Positions 22,761 to 35,413 of a stretch of 64,000 nucleotides of DNA are shown piece by piece. This DNA comes from Clarireedia homoeocarpa (lineage: Eukaryota > Ascomycota > Leotiomycetes > Helotiales > Rutstroemiaceae). The stretch covers positions 135,499 through 199,498 of the forward strand of contig LNKV01000017.1 in the NCBI GenBank assembly GCA_001465935.1, read 5' to 3'. Every line of letters starts with the position of its first letter. The first letter of the stretch is position 1. The notes below the pieces were generated by a model, which was not told the DNA's origin, made no database searches, and saw only the letters and a list, made by a program, of their open reading frames with translations. A program made the position numbers and the translations under genes.

Positions 22761-24467
22761 CTAAATGGTATATATGAAGTCTGGCCTTTCGTCCCCTAGA
22801 GCGATCTTCTCCTGCTCAGTCAAACCTTGCACCAAGTGATCTCTCTCGCCCGCTCTTCTCTTCGCGTTTTCCCTTCTCAAAAGTATGTGCATTAAGATAC
22901 TTCCACCAAGCAGGCATACAATCATATATGCCATACCCGTCGCGTGGCCAACAGTGTACTTGGGCTTCTGGAAGTAGACATTGGAGCTCACAATACCGTT
23001 AAAATTACCCCATCCAATCATAAAACCTAGGACAATACCTCGTTTGTATGATCCTTCGATGTTGTTCGAAATCCAGGAGATAGTATTGGGAATACATGGA
23101 TAGATACCGAGGGCGGCCAAGAAGGTCCCAGCATATTTGACACCCGCTACCTGACTGCCAAGGAGCATAGCAAAGCCTGCGATACCAAGGAAGGAAGTCG
23201 CGATGTTGCAGAGACCACGCTGGCGAGTGCGATCAGCAACGAATCCGATTACTATCGTAAAGATAGCTGCTACTGCATATGGTGGAACCGATAGTAGCTG
23301 GGCTCTGGTAGTTGTGTAACCCATTTGGGAGATGATAGTAGGGAGGAAAAGCGAAAACGCATAGAGTGGCATATCAGTACCCATAAAGATGATCATACTG
23401 AGCCACATCTTGTAGTCCTTCAAAGCCATCCAGAAATATCTCATGCTGAATTCTTCGTGCTCGACAGAAGCTTGCTTATCAGCTTTGAGACGGCGAATCA
23501 CACGGATTCTATCAGCTTCCGACAGGAAAGCGGCCTGATCAGGAAAATCGTGGACGGCCCAAAAAGAGATAAATCCAGCAAGAACTGTAACAATTCCCTC
23601 AAGAATGAAGATCCAAGCCCATCCATGGATTCCACGGATGCCGTCCATCTTCGCGATCGCGACAGCCAGGAGCCCACCAAAACTTCCCGAAACCGCAGCA
23701 GCGGAGAAGAATATTGCAGCTCTGATACCGAACTCGGATCGTTTATACCAGCAAGATAGGTAGTAGTTGATACCCGGAAACAAGCCAGCTTCTGCGAGAC
23801 CTAGAAACCATCTCGCTGCCATTAGCCCAGACCAGTTTTCTACGAATCCCATGAATGTCATGCATAGGCCCCAAATGATGCTATAAATTGGTTAGCCGTA
23901 TTGAACAGCATTGTAGCGAGACGAAAGAACGAATTAAGAATAGATAATAGAACGCACATAATGACTGGCACAAAGATCGATGGGCGAAAGCGTTTGAGCA
24001 TGACATTTGTGATTGGTTCAAAGACCGCGTATGAGACGAAGAAGATGGATAAAGTTACGTTGTATTTTCCGGTTGACATATTATGGAGATCTGCCTGTAG
24101 CCCATCGATTTTGGCATTACCGATATTCGTTCGATCCAGGAAAGCCAGTAGATAGAGAAAGCAGAGCTAGAGGAGGTTAGAAAGCGTAGTTGGATGCAGT
24201 ATAAGAGAGGTCAAATACCCATGGGATCAAAGTCAAGTCAAGCTTCCATAACAGTTTGCGATCCTAGACATGAATATTAGTTCCCAACAGTTCCAGACAG
24301 GGTGACAGAAATTATGAGGCGGCCCATCTTACAATTGCTGCCCTTTCCTCCTCACTCAGATGCGCGTCTGGATCTGGGGGCAAATCGGAGACATTGGAAT
24401 CTTCATAGAGACCTAACGCTGACTTCTCTTCATCGCTGCTCTTGTCATGTATGGCATTGGAAGTCAT
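22761..24467 (-). CDS. MFS permease of the anion:cation symporter (DAL5/TNA1-like) family
   Basis: Twelve-helix plasma-membrane transporter for small organic anions such as allantoate, nicotinate or related vitamins. Exons 24467-24333, 24263-24219, 24166-23958 and 23880-22761 (502 residues). Landmarks: DRKLLWKLDLTLIPWLCFLYLLAFLDRTNIGNAK, MLKRFRPSIFVPVIM, WFLGLAEAGLFPGINYYLSCWYKRSEFGIRAAIFFSAAAVSGSFGGLLA, and GYTTTRAQLLSVPPY. The second exon codes for only 15 residues, a common layout in this family. It is divergent from the FMO gene with 1.1 kb between starts. The substrate cannot be told from sequence; no biosynthetic partner sits next to it. Confidence 0.92.
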
Positions 24468-25552
24468 CGTGGGCGAAGTCGATTAGACAGTGAAGTTCTT
24501 TGAAGGAAGTCAGATATGCGCAAAAGGAAAAACAGTGGAAAAGGGAGCTTTTTAATAGATTTCTCCCGCCAGTCCAACTTCCTCTTTTGGATAATGCTGT
24601 GTCTTAAAATCCTAGATCGGTATACATTAGTGAGACTCGCCACAATGCAAAAGTAAAACAAGATCTGCAATCAGTAAAGCGCAGGTTATCTGCGGCCTTG
24701 CGCTCCGCAAAACCTCCTATCACCAGCGGTCCAATAGACATCTTCTGGTGAGGACGATGACGGCTGCTACGGGAAAAGTGCTGAAAAGTATCAGATTTGA
24801 GGTGGTCCGCCATTGCAGACATTATTGTGCAGTCCATACTTCATCCCGTACTCTGTCTAGTCTGTTTGCATCCAGCATTTGGAAACTCCGTCGATGGAAT
24901 TGTGTTCGAGGGCGGGCAGGTCGAGTCTCGACCATGCCTGTGACGTTGTTTTTCTCCAGATTCATCGACAATTCCCCACTTCCCCCACGTCGGAGAAGAC
25001 TGGGATACTGTCGATGGCCAAGAATACTGTAGATGGCCAAGAAAAGGGCCGTGGATATGGATACTGTGCATGGATGGCTAGCACGCGATGTTACTGTACG
25101 AAGTACAGAGGTAGAAATCATCGAAAAGACTCGGATTTCAACTAACTTATACATTAGATGGCACTAAAAGTTTCCAACAAGTGGGAGTAAATACCTTTTA
25201 AATATTTGAACATCTCAGCTATTTCATAGTATAGAAATTTATTAATGTCGCAGGTTTACAATTTAATATACAAAGTACTTGGTATATTTACGAGTAAGTT
25301 AGCTACTGCCGTCTTCGGACTCGCGTGGGTGGATAACTACTTCGTAGATACAGTAGGATGTGTTGTGCATGCTTAGCGCCGGTAAAACATCGGGACAGTT
25401 GCTCAGACGATCGATTATGTAAGAGAACGTGATTTCACCCGCACACGCACCTGCATGTCAGCATATAATCGTTTGTAAGCTTGTGTTACCTAAATGCTTG
25501 TGTGTTTTATATTGAGAGCAGGAATGCATCAATCAGCCTCTCCTTCTAGTAA
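24468..25552. other. Intergenic region with AT-rich segment
   Basis: Divergent space between the MFS and FMO genes. 25180-25300 is clearly AT-rich. Two near-identical words, TGTCGATGGCCAAGAATACTG and TGTAGATGGCCAAGAAAAGGG, follow each other at about 25010-25050, a short imperfect duplication. No gene seen. Confidence 0.5.
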
Positions 25553-27903
25553 ATGGGTGTGAGCTCCAAGCTTTTGAAAATGGCCGCTCAAGCAAAAACA
25601 GTATGTGTTGTCGGTGAGAACACCAAGCTCACGATATAGACACCGACAAGCTAATCTTCGTAGGCGCCGGACCAGCGGGGCTCGTAGCAGCCAAGACTCT
25701 CGTTCATGATAGTCCCAAAGGAATGTTCAATGTTACCGTGTATGAGCAATCCCAGAGGATAGGAGGTCTGTGGCCCTCGTCAGAACAGGACGATGGTATG
25801 GTGAACCCAGATATGTGCACCAACCAAAGCCGTCATACGGTTAGCTTTAGTGACTTGGCATGGCCTGCTTCTTCTCCCGCTTGTCCAAAGGCTTGGCAAG
25901 TAGGGGGATATCTCGAGGATTACCAGAAGAAGTATTCCGGGTACTCCCTGAAGACTGGTACCAGAGTTGCCAAAGTTGAGCCACCACCAAACTGGCAAGC
26001 TGCTCAACCGGGGAAATGGAAGGTCTACATTCAAGCAGCTGCGAACAGTGAATCTGAAGCATCAACGGAAGTCCATGACTTTGATCATGTCATTATAGCA
26101 ACGGGTTTCTTCGGCAAGCCAAAGCTTCCTACCGTACTTGATGCCCTGGAGGCTCCTGTCTGGCATAGCTCAAAACTTCGTGATGTGAACAGTCTGATCA
26201 CCGACAATGGCAAGCGCTCTCTGCCAGCAGGCAAGAATATCGTCGTTGTAGGAGGGCAAATGTCAGGTATTGAAACGGCCGCAGCAGTCGCACACCAGCT
26301 GTCATCTATTGTCAATTCCCCCGAAAGTCAGATCCCAAATGCAAGCGATTACAGAGTATACAGCGTGGTTCAGCAGCCCTTTTGGGTGATGACTCTTACC
26401 TGGCCAAACAACCCGATGCTCGATGGTGAGACAGCGGATGCTCCAAAAGTGCGTCTCTCATTTTCTATATGCCAGGGACTATCTTACTTATGTCAATCCT
26501 AGGTTCCAAACCCAGCACCGAACTTCTTACCACTTGATCTTGTCACCTATAACTTAGGATGGCGACCACCGGGACCCGTAGAAAATACATCTGGTCATAT
26601 ATCACCAGAAGCTGCTAAAATAACCAACAATTTTACGCACACCTACCTTGGTAGTGATCAGAGCGACATCGGGACCGATCACCTCGCAATGAAAGGGGAA
26701 ATTCTATCTGAACCCCCACGACTTACAATCAGTGAGAACTACGTTGAGTTCGTCCGATCTGGGGACATCAAGACGGTGCGAGGAAAAGTAACTGGGCCAG
26801 CTCCCGGCCATCCTAATGCTATCGTAGTCGAGGATGAGGGGCAGAAACAGATAATCGAGGACATAGGAGCTGTCATATTTGCGAGCGGCTTTGATGCCTC
26901 TCCATCGATCAGTTTCCTACCAGAACAAGTACTGCAACACCTATCATTCGACAAAACAAGCGATGAATTTCCCCTAGCACTCAACGTGCACTCCACCGTC
27001 AATGCGTCCATCCCCTCTCTTGGATTCGTCGGATTCTATCGAAGTCCCTACTGGGGCGTAATTGAGATGCAAGCGCGATTCCTTGGCAAACTCTGGTCCG
27101 GCGATGAACGAGCGATAAAGACATTAGTCGAAGACGACACACTCGACCAAATGGTCGCACTGCGCAAAGACCCACAAAAAGCACAGTTCCCAATGGGTGA
27201 CTATACATATCTAATGGAATCATTCAGTTCCGCCGTAGGAATCCAACGTCAAGAACCCGAGTCACCCGACAAGCGGACAGGAATTGTGCTCCCATCCCGC
27301 TATCTCTACGCTGACGCGAGTCCCGCGCAGAAAGAACAAGCCGCCCTGGCTCTCTCAATCATCGATTCCACGTTCCATGCATCCGAGACCAAAGGCGCGT
27401 TCGTCGCCAAAGCGATCTTCCGCTCCCTCCAAGGCAACTGGAAACTGTCCCGCACACTAATCAGCTCACTGTCTACCTTCCCATCAGGCACATTCACTGG
27501 CATAGCCAAATTTCTACCGCGAGCTCCGACTGATACCAAATTCGACAACGAGTACTTGTACACCGAAGAGGGTGATTTTGTCACGGATCAAGGGATGACG
27601 TTCCGTGCCAATAGACGCTATGCGTATCGTTACCGTGAAGACAAAGATATACTCAGCGCATGGTTCATCAAGCCGGACAATAACAAAGTCGTTGATTACT
27701 TGTTTCATGATCTGGAGATAGTCCCGCCAGTGGGTAAGGGAAGGGGTTGGAGAGCAAAAGCTAGTCATCTTTGTATTGCTGATACGTATGATGTTGAGTA
27801 TGAGTTTGTGTTCAAGGGTGTTAATATTGTTAAATGGCGATTGGAATATGGTGTAAAGGGGCCCAATAAGGATTATAGGATTAGTGGCACCTATACACGA
27901 TAG
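25553..27903 (+). CDS. Flavin-dependent monooxygenase fused to a DUF6314 domain
   Basis: Exons 25553-25613, 25664-26448 and 26503-27903 (748 residues). The N-terminal half is a class B flavin monooxygenase: FAD-binding VCVVG|AGPAGLVAAKTL (intron inside the motif), YEQSQRIGGLWP, HVIIATGFFGKPKLP, and the NADPH motif VVVGGQMSGIE near residue 213. The second half of the FMO ends near PYWGVIEMQARFLGKLW. From about residue 580 a separate domain begins (IFRSLQGNWKLSRTLIS...) and runs to WRLEYGVKGPNKDYRISGTYTR, which I recognise as the DUF6314 type (a small beta-barrel-like domain). The fusion suggests that both domains act on the same small molecule; substrate unknown. A second ATG at 25580 is an alternative start with better context. 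No obvious cluster partners. Confidence 0.9.
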
Positions 27904-28143
27904 ATGTGGATGATAGACATGAGGAAAGTTGTTCCCGTACGGATGCTTGGTACACAAGGTGGAAAATCCATGATGATGCGATAGCAGTTATTTAATTGAC
28001 GCTCTCTACGGTATCTCACAAATTGGAATAGTATAACGCCATGTGAATAGCATCCCTATGCCATCCTGATAAACGCCCCAACTACATGCACGCAACACAT
28101 ATCTCATCTCAGCGCATCCCATCTGTTGATTTTAAATCAGATA
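27904..28143. other. Convergent 3' region
   Basis: 240 bp between the stop codons of the FMO fusion and MCM7. Contains both 3' ends; nothing else seen. Confidence 0.5.
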
Positions 28144-30774
28144 TTACTCCATATCATACTCGGCATCTCTCGCCATATGCGCCGCTTCACTCATAACAAA
28201 CAACAACCTGGTTCCATTACCCGCCGTTTGCCAGATCTATTCAGTGCGATTAGTAGATGGTCCGTAACAATAAACAGGAATGTGAAGACAAGACTTACAT
28301 CAAGATTAGTATATTCCAAAACAGCGTTCTGCCATTGATCCTCTGTGAATCCCTTTCCAAGAACACGGTCCTTGACCTTTTTCATGCTCAGCTCCATTCC
28401 CAAGGTGTCGTCGTCATCATCCTCATCATCCGCTCCATCTGGTCTACACTGACCTGCCTCAGCCAACGCTCGCACCATGTTATAGATCCTACTGCTAGGG
28501 CTCTGATCCTTTTTGTATCCATCTTGATCCGCGTACAGACTTTCCTTCGAGGCCTCGATCAATCTGAGCGCCTCATCAACGTCATCTTGGACAACTTCCT
28601 CACTAAAGCGCAAGCGAGCAAGAGCTTGCGAAAGACGGAGAACACCCAGGAGAGTACGGGGTGTGGTATGGGTGAATTGCTTCTTGTTCTTCTCGTCGCG
28701 GGTTTGTTGATCACGCATCTTGACATATGCCTTAACCATGTATTCCGAGACGTTGGTAGGAACGGTTGGACGGAACGCGCGAGCTTGAGCGACGTATTGG
28801 CGGACTTCGTGTGGACTGAAGACTACGCCTTCGGTGTCTGGGTGCTTGTTGTTCATGTGAACATATGTAACGTGTCGCGCAAGGAGGGCGTCATTATCTC
28901 TAGTAGGTGTGTCCAGAATGAGGAACAGGACATCAAAACGGGAGAGGAGGGCTGCTGGAAGGTTGATGTTTTCAACAGGTGATATCCTGGGGTTGTATCG
29001 ACCGTAAAGAGGGTTGGCAGCTGCAAGAATGGACGTTCTTGCATTTAGGGTTGTTGAAATTCCAGCCTTAGAAATGGAAATTGTTTGCTGTTCCATAACT
29101 TCGTGAATAGCGGTTCGATCGCTGTCATCCATTTTGTCGAACTCATCGATACAGCAGATACCATTATCAGCAAGCACCAACGCACCACCTTCCAGGATCA
29201 TTTCATCGGTCACTGGATCCTTCATGACGGCTGCGGTAAGACCAACACCACTGCTTCCTCGTCCAGTAGTGTACACACCACGTGGAGCTACTTTTGTGAT
29301 ATATTTCAACAGCTGAGATTTGGCCACACCAGGATCACCCATTAGACAAATGTTGATGTCACCTCTGATGCGCATACCATCTCCCATTTCCTTTGTCACA
29401 CCACCAACCAATAACAAGAGTAATGCCTTCTTCACATCGAGATGACCGTAGATCTCAGGAGCGATAGATTTGGCGAGGTACTCATACACGTGACCGGAAG
29501 TTCTGTACTGTTCAATCCGTCTAAACACGCGGCTATCAATGGTAAGATCTTCATATGCCTTCTTGTGCTGGGTGACATGTTGTGCTTCCAGATATGTGTC
29601 GGTAAGAAGGCCAGCTCTTATCGCCTTGAAACCAGTGTAGGGGGTAGGCAAGAATATGCCGGCGACATCAACGACATCCCCCGGGTTGATACGACGAACA
29701 AGCGCTCCATGGCAGAGGACAGTTAACATTCTCGGAATATGACCAACTGGTACTTGTTCGGCCATCTCTTGAATCTTGACTTCCTGGAATGGCTGGAATT
29801 TCGATGCCCTAGTGGAATGATGTAATTGTCCCTTGGTTTGGTTGACCTTGCAGTCTGGCGACGGGCATTCTACCAAAGGTCCGAACGTTTTGGATCCAAC
29901 AGGTTGGAAGATTTCGCAACCGCATCGATCGCAAGTGTACGCATTAACTTCAACGGTCGGCTTCACGTCCGAGACCCTAGTAGTGATACCTCGGACAGTG
30001 ATGAGATGGCCTAAATGTTCACCACGTACTTGTCGCACAGCCAGAGCTTTCTTGGAGCCATCTCCCACCGTCAGCGGTTTGAAGTTGAGAGTATATCTTC
30101 TTGTCAGTTCGGCCGGGAAAAGCTCAGGCTCAACTGTAGGGTCGTTCTGTTCTGCTGCTGCTCGTCTCAGCGCATTATTTCGTGCTGTCCGTTGTGACAT
30201 GAGGACATCGAGGACATCGTCTTTATAGTTGATTTCTCTGGTAGGCTCTGGCATGACCTTGTCTACGGCTCTGGAAAATATATCCAGATAGTGCTTCGCA
30301 TTCATTTCAATCGACGCAACTAGGTTCAGAGGAGTTCCAGCTTCATCGAGTAGGTCATCGTACTAATATGAGCGTCAGTGTATTGAGCGGATCTGAGAGT
30401 GGGCCTATTCTACTTTTGCTAGATCATCAAGCTCAATTGTGATCTCGTCCTCATATCTATCGGCGACCCTCTGCAGAAGGTCAAGGTATTTGAGCTTTGG
30501 TAATTTCGCCTGTGATTTTGCTTGTCTCCTAGCTCCCCGTCCTTGATCGTCATCATCGTCCATAAAGTCATAGTCGTCACTGAGATCGTCTTCGTCGATG
30601 TTCATGTCGCCGAGCGCATGGGTGATATTTGCGGTAGGGGAGGTCTTGAAGGTGGACAAAAAATCCTCGAATGCCTCTGGGATGAGTTTAGTACAGCGAT
30701 AGGTACCAAGGGAAGATCATCATACCTTGGTGAGCTTCATAGTTGACCGGCGCCCTGTACTGAAGAAGCGCCAT
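28144..30774 (-). CDS. MCM7: DNA replication licensing factor MCM7
   Basis: Subunit of the MCM2-7 replicative helicase. Exons 30774-30726, 30676-30414, 30362-28299 and 28236-28144 (822 residues). Zinc finger: CDRCGCEIF...CPSPDCK. ATPase core: Walker A GDPGVAKSQLLKYI (about residue 445), Walker B/DEAD-like CCIDEFDKMDDSDRTAIHEVMEQQ, sensor AAANPLYGRYNP and arginine finger LLSRFDVLF. The last exon supplies the winged-helix end, IWQTAGNGTRLLFVMSEAAHMARDAEYDME; reading through the preceding intron would give a wrong tail. Start ATG yields MALLQYRAPVNYEAHQ|EAFEDFL, with the intron exactly where orthologues have one. Divergent from PEX1. Confidence 0.98.
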
Positions 30775-31208
30775 CTTGTAGTCCCTGAGTGTTCGCTTTG
30801 CGCAATTGAGTGTATAGATTCTCGCAGAAGAATACTTCAAGCTAGAGAATCAAAAGAAATATAGCGACGGTCCCAAAAAAAATTGAGGTAAAGGTACGAT
30901 GGGCAGGTCGTAGAGGGGCTGAGGCTGCAATTGTGTGGTTGAGTCGGGGAACTCAAATCTCTAACTGATTTTTGGTACGCGTTTCTCCGAACTACCCCTG
31001 TCAAATATTTTCTGGGGCGCGACTTTTCGTGTTGTGGCAGTGCATCCCCAGAATGCAAGAGCACTAGCCACAGCCGGTCAAACTCACATACCGAGGTCTT
31101 CTTGACCGGTGGAAGAAAGTCAGATGCCAAAGAACATCTTTGTATCATACAGTATTTTACTCTGCTTGTTTACCTTTTGCTTTATTTCCATGAAGTTTTT
31201 ATTGAATC
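30775..31208. promoter_or_regulatory. Divergent MCM7/PEX1 promoter
   Basis: 434 bp between two start codons. It contains one MluI cell-cycle box (ACGCGT, 30977-30982) and an E2F-like GGGGCGCGAC element at about 31013-31022, as expected for S-phase control of MCM genes by MBF-type factors. The site sequences are seen; use in vivo is inferred. Confidence 0.6.
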
Positions 31209-34200
31209 ATGGCGCCGGATATGAAAAGGCGTGGTAATCAGGCTTCATCTGCGGAGATCTCCTTAATACATCTGAAGAATTGCTTGGTGAACTTGCCCTC
31301 CTCGCTGTCTTCATTGCTAATAAATGCGAATACCGTAAGTTGCATCACACCCTTCAGATGTTCACTTGCTCATATTCTGCTCGGTAGCTTGCGCAGAATG
31401 TTATCATAGAATTGGCCTATCGACTACCACCGCAACAAAATTCTGGTCCCGAACAAGCAAATGGCACGCCGACACAGCGATCCATCTTCGTAGGATGGAC
31501 AGGAATGCAGAGCAAGCGCAAGCTTGCACCGATCGTCAGCAGAGATGGAATTAGTGGAGTCAGGGGGAGTGCTGGCAGAGAGCAAGAAGTGCAGCTGGTC
31601 GAAATAGATGCGACCTTTGCGCGAAGTCTAGGTATATCGGACGGTCAGAAAGTTACAGCAAGCATTCATGTCGACCCTCCTGTCGCCCATACTATCAACA
31701 TCGAACCCCTGACACCCGAAGATTGGGAAATCATTGAGCTGCATGCCAACTTCCTTGAGCTCAATTTCATAAATCAAATCCGCGCATTGCCTAATCCGAG
31801 TCATACCCCGTCTAATGGGCAAGCAGCTCCACCACATCCTCTCACATTACATCTCTCGCCAACTTCGACTGCAAATATAGTTGTTACATCTCTTCTACCT
31901 AACCCAACCTCTAACATCGCTTTCGCCAAACTAGCACCCGATGCGGAGGTTATTGTGGCTCCCAAGTCAAGGTCGAAGCCTTCACGGATACCCGGTGAGA
32001 ATCACAGTGTAACTTCGAAGAAAAGTGTTGGTGGGAGGAGTGTTTCGAGCACATTACGTCGAAAGAGTGGGCGAACTGAAGAACCAAGACCCGCTATGTT
32101 CTTTAGGGGGCTTGATAAGGCAATTTGCGGGGAGTGGTTTGAAGAAGAGAATAATACTGATAACGGAGGGTTAAAGGTCTGGGTAGATCGAGATGTATTA
32201 CTTTCAAAGTCATTGAAAGGAATTTCTTGGGTTTGCGTCACTGTCGTAAAGCCTGCTAGCTTGCAAGAGCCAATCGATCCTCAACGACAGCAGCAGGAAA
32301 ACGAAAATGTTGCAACTACCGGAAAGCCTGCCCCAAGAGTGATAGCTCGATTAGAGGCTTGGAATGACCCACCAGATCGTAATCATGTTGCTCTATCAAG
32401 CCTGTTGTGTGCCTCGATGGGCTGCGAGAACATGGTTGGAGGAGTTGTGAAACTAGAAGCAGCTCCCCCCCAGACAAGCAAAGGTAGCGGTGTGCAGCAG
32501 GTCAAAATATTCCCATTTTCATCAATGTCTGCGAAGGCAAATGAGGGACTCAAGTTCGGTGGGGAGTCAAAGGCTGAACGGGCAGAATCTGCAAAGGCAA
32601 TTACCAAAATGTTTAGCAAGAATGATTCCACTGACGGACTGTTTGAGGGACCAATAACCGACGGACTCATCCTTGGTATGCCAACATCTTCTGAAGACTT
32701 CTCAGGTTGGGAAGGGGGCATGCTTCGTTTCGACCAACAATCTTCAGATTCTGCTAAACAATCATGTAACTGGTTCATTGGAGCAGAACGCAAATTCAGC
32801 ATAGACGTTCAACCCGCTATTCCGCGACCCTTAACTCTTACATTCAACAGCAATGACATTCCTAGTGCAAAACCTCCTACTCTCGTTGGTATTGACACCC
32901 TTATCGAACAACTACAGTCACACCTTTCCCACCTATCATCAGTATTGCTAACAGGAGCTTTGGGAGCTGGTAAGACCTCGGTGGCACAATACTTAGGACA
33001 CTTTTTACGCCGCGAACATTTCTTTCATACCACTTATTTCTCATGTCGCAAGCTTGTTACAGATGAGGCTAGGGTCTCAGCCATTAGAGAGACATTTCAT
33101 CGCATTTTCATGGGTGCGTCATGGGGGGCAAGGTTGGGCGGAAAGTCAATTGTAATACTTGACGATCTCGACAAACTATGCCCAGTCGAAACAGAGCTGG
33201 AGGTCGGAAATGAGAATGGTCGGAGTAGGCAGATCAGTGAAGCAATTTGCAGCATTGTTAAACAATACTGTGCTCGGGACAGTGGCGTCGTACTGCTGGC
33301 GACTGCTCAAGCAAAGGAATCTCTTCACAACGTCATTGTAGGTGGACATGTAGTTAGAGAGATTGTGGGACTAAAGGCGCCGAACAAGGAAGGACGAAGA
33401 AGAGTTATGGAAATGGTCGCTACGCAAAGTGCCCAACCAGAGAAACCCACAAAAAGCTCAAAACCAATTAGTCGGCCGGGCACTTCAAGTGACAGTGGAA
33501 AGGAGAAGGATGGTGGCTGGATGGATGGTCCAGTTTTGGAGAATCCTCAAAAACCGGTAACTGACGGTTACATTATTGACCAAGATCTGGACTTCCTAGA
33601 CTTGGCGGGTGAAACAGATGGATATATGCCTGGCGATCTTGTTCTTCTGGTCGCACGAGCCAGAAGCGAAGCAATGATCCGTACCGTCTCCGAATCCTTG
33701 AAGAATGCCGAGAACGGTTCTATCCAACTCACCAGAGAAGATTTCGACAGTGCTTTGAAAGGATTCACTCCCGCATCATTGAGAAACGTTACCCTGCAGA
33801 GCTCTACAACAACCTTCGACTCCATCGGAGGTCTCCAAGAGACGCGGAAGATTTTGCTTGAAACATTGCAATATCCTACAACCTATGCACCTATTTTCGC
33901 ACAATGTCCACTACGGCTTCGTTCTGGACTTCTCCTGTACGGGTTTCCTGGTTGTGGCAAGACACTTTTGGCCAGTGCAGTAGCAGGAGAGTGTGGACTC
34001 AACTTCATCAGCGTTAAGGGTCCAGAAATTCTCAACAAGTATATCGGTGCTTCAGAAAAGTCCGTCCGCGATCTTTTCGAGAGAGCCGAAGCCGCAAGGC
34101 CATGTGTTTTGTTTTTTGATGAATTCGATTCCATTGCGCCTAAGCGTGGCCACGACTCTACGGGAGTTACAGATCGAGTCGTAAATCAACTGTTGACACA

Positions 34201-34984
34201 AATGGATGGTGCTGAAGGTCTTTCAGGAGTCTACGTTTTGGCCGCTACATCAAGACCCGACTTAATCGACCCTGCGTTACTGCGTCCTGGACGTCTCGAT
34301 AAGTCCTTAATATGTGATCTTCCAAATCTCGATGACAGAGTCGATATCCTCAAAGCGTTAGGAAAGAAACTCAAACTGTCAGAAGAAATCAGGGAGGATT
34401 CTGAAGGAGGACTGCTTGAGATTGCTCGCCGCACCGAGGGGTTCTCAGGTGCTGATTTACAAGCACTTATTTCTAACGCTCAACTCGAAGCTATCCACGA
34501 CGTACTAGGCGATCAAGAACCCGCCGAAATTGGCACAAAGCGCAATGGTACAAAGGCAAATGGCACATCGGGTGGAACTCGAAACTTTGTACAATTCCGC
34601 TATGGCGAGGAGGAAGATCGTGCCGAAGCCGAAAGCCGTGCAACTGCCGGAAACAACCGCTCGAAGCAACTCGCCGAACGAGCTAGCATATCTGCAAAGC
34701 TGGAGGAGATCAAGAAGGCGAAGAAACGAGCTAAATTGAGGGCAAAAGGACTTGATGTGATGGGTGAGGACAGGGAAGAGCAGAAAGAAGTGAAAGAGCA
34801 AAAAGAAGTCACTATTTCTTGGAAGCATTTGGTAAAGAGTCTGGAGGGAACGAGACCCAGTATTAGTGCGGATGAGAGGAGAAGGTTGCAGGGTATTTAT
34901 AGGGAATTTGTTGTGGGCAGGAGTGGGGATATGCCGAATGGACAAGGTGGGACGGAGGTTGGTGGGAGGACGAGCTTAATGTAA
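31209..34984 (+). CDS. PEX1: Peroxisomal biogenesis AAA ATPase PEX1
   Basis: With PEX6 forms the hexameric motor that extracts the ubiquitinated import receptor PEX5 from the peroxisomal membrane. Exons 31209-31334 and 31388-34984 (1240 residues). The N-terminal part has the conserved double-psi-barrel-type start (LIHLKNCLVNLPSSL) and the LTPEDWEIIELHANFLE block. D1 has a Walker A-like LTGALGAGKTSVAQYLG near residue 565; D2 has GFPGCGKTLLASAVAGECGLNF near residue 894, Walker B VLFFDEFDSIAPKRG and RPGRLDKSLICDLP. The C terminus is a charged Lys/Glu-rich extension. The intron lies early (NANT|LAQNVIIELAYRLP), as usual for fungal PEX1. Confidence 0.97.
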
Positions 34985-35413
34985 ATGGGGGAAGTGGTGC
35001 GGTTTGAATTTAATATGTATATGTGAATGAGCGAGCATGCATTTATCCACAGCGAAGCATTCAATAAACGGCATGGAAAAAGCAAATAGCATTTAAAGAA
35101 TTGGGTTTTTTGGTTTTTGTCGAGGTGGTTTAACCCCTAATTTTCAGCGCCCAGATAGTAAGTAGTCTCGTTTGCTCCCCACAGCTAAACTCCAAACCCC
35201 GATGGCGCCCTTATTTCCGCAGGAGCTTGGCGCACTACCACCACATGCAAGATAAAACGGCGTAATAAGCAGATATATAAACTGTAGTGCCTCGCTCTAT
35301 ATACTCTAGTTCGAATTCTCTATGCTATTTTCAAAGCTTCCTATATATACAATCATCGTCTCTTTTTAAAATCCTCATCAGTTGTCTGATCTTACTTGTG
35401 ACAACAAACAATC
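34985..35413. promoter_or_regulatory. Intergenic promoter region of the NmrA-like gene
   Basis: 429 bp with the 3' end of PEX1 and the promoter of the next gene. A TATATAA-like motif sits at 35273-35280 and TATATA again near 35342. No gene. Confidence 0.4.

Noticed and set aside
24604..25154. Overlapping short frames upstream of the FMO gene on both strands
   Set aside because: Multiple frames in all phases without start context or family; typical intergenic noise.
28257..28982. 241-codon plus-strand frame opposite MCM7
   Set aside because: Lies wholly inside the MCM7 coding exon, with no start context, family or splice support.
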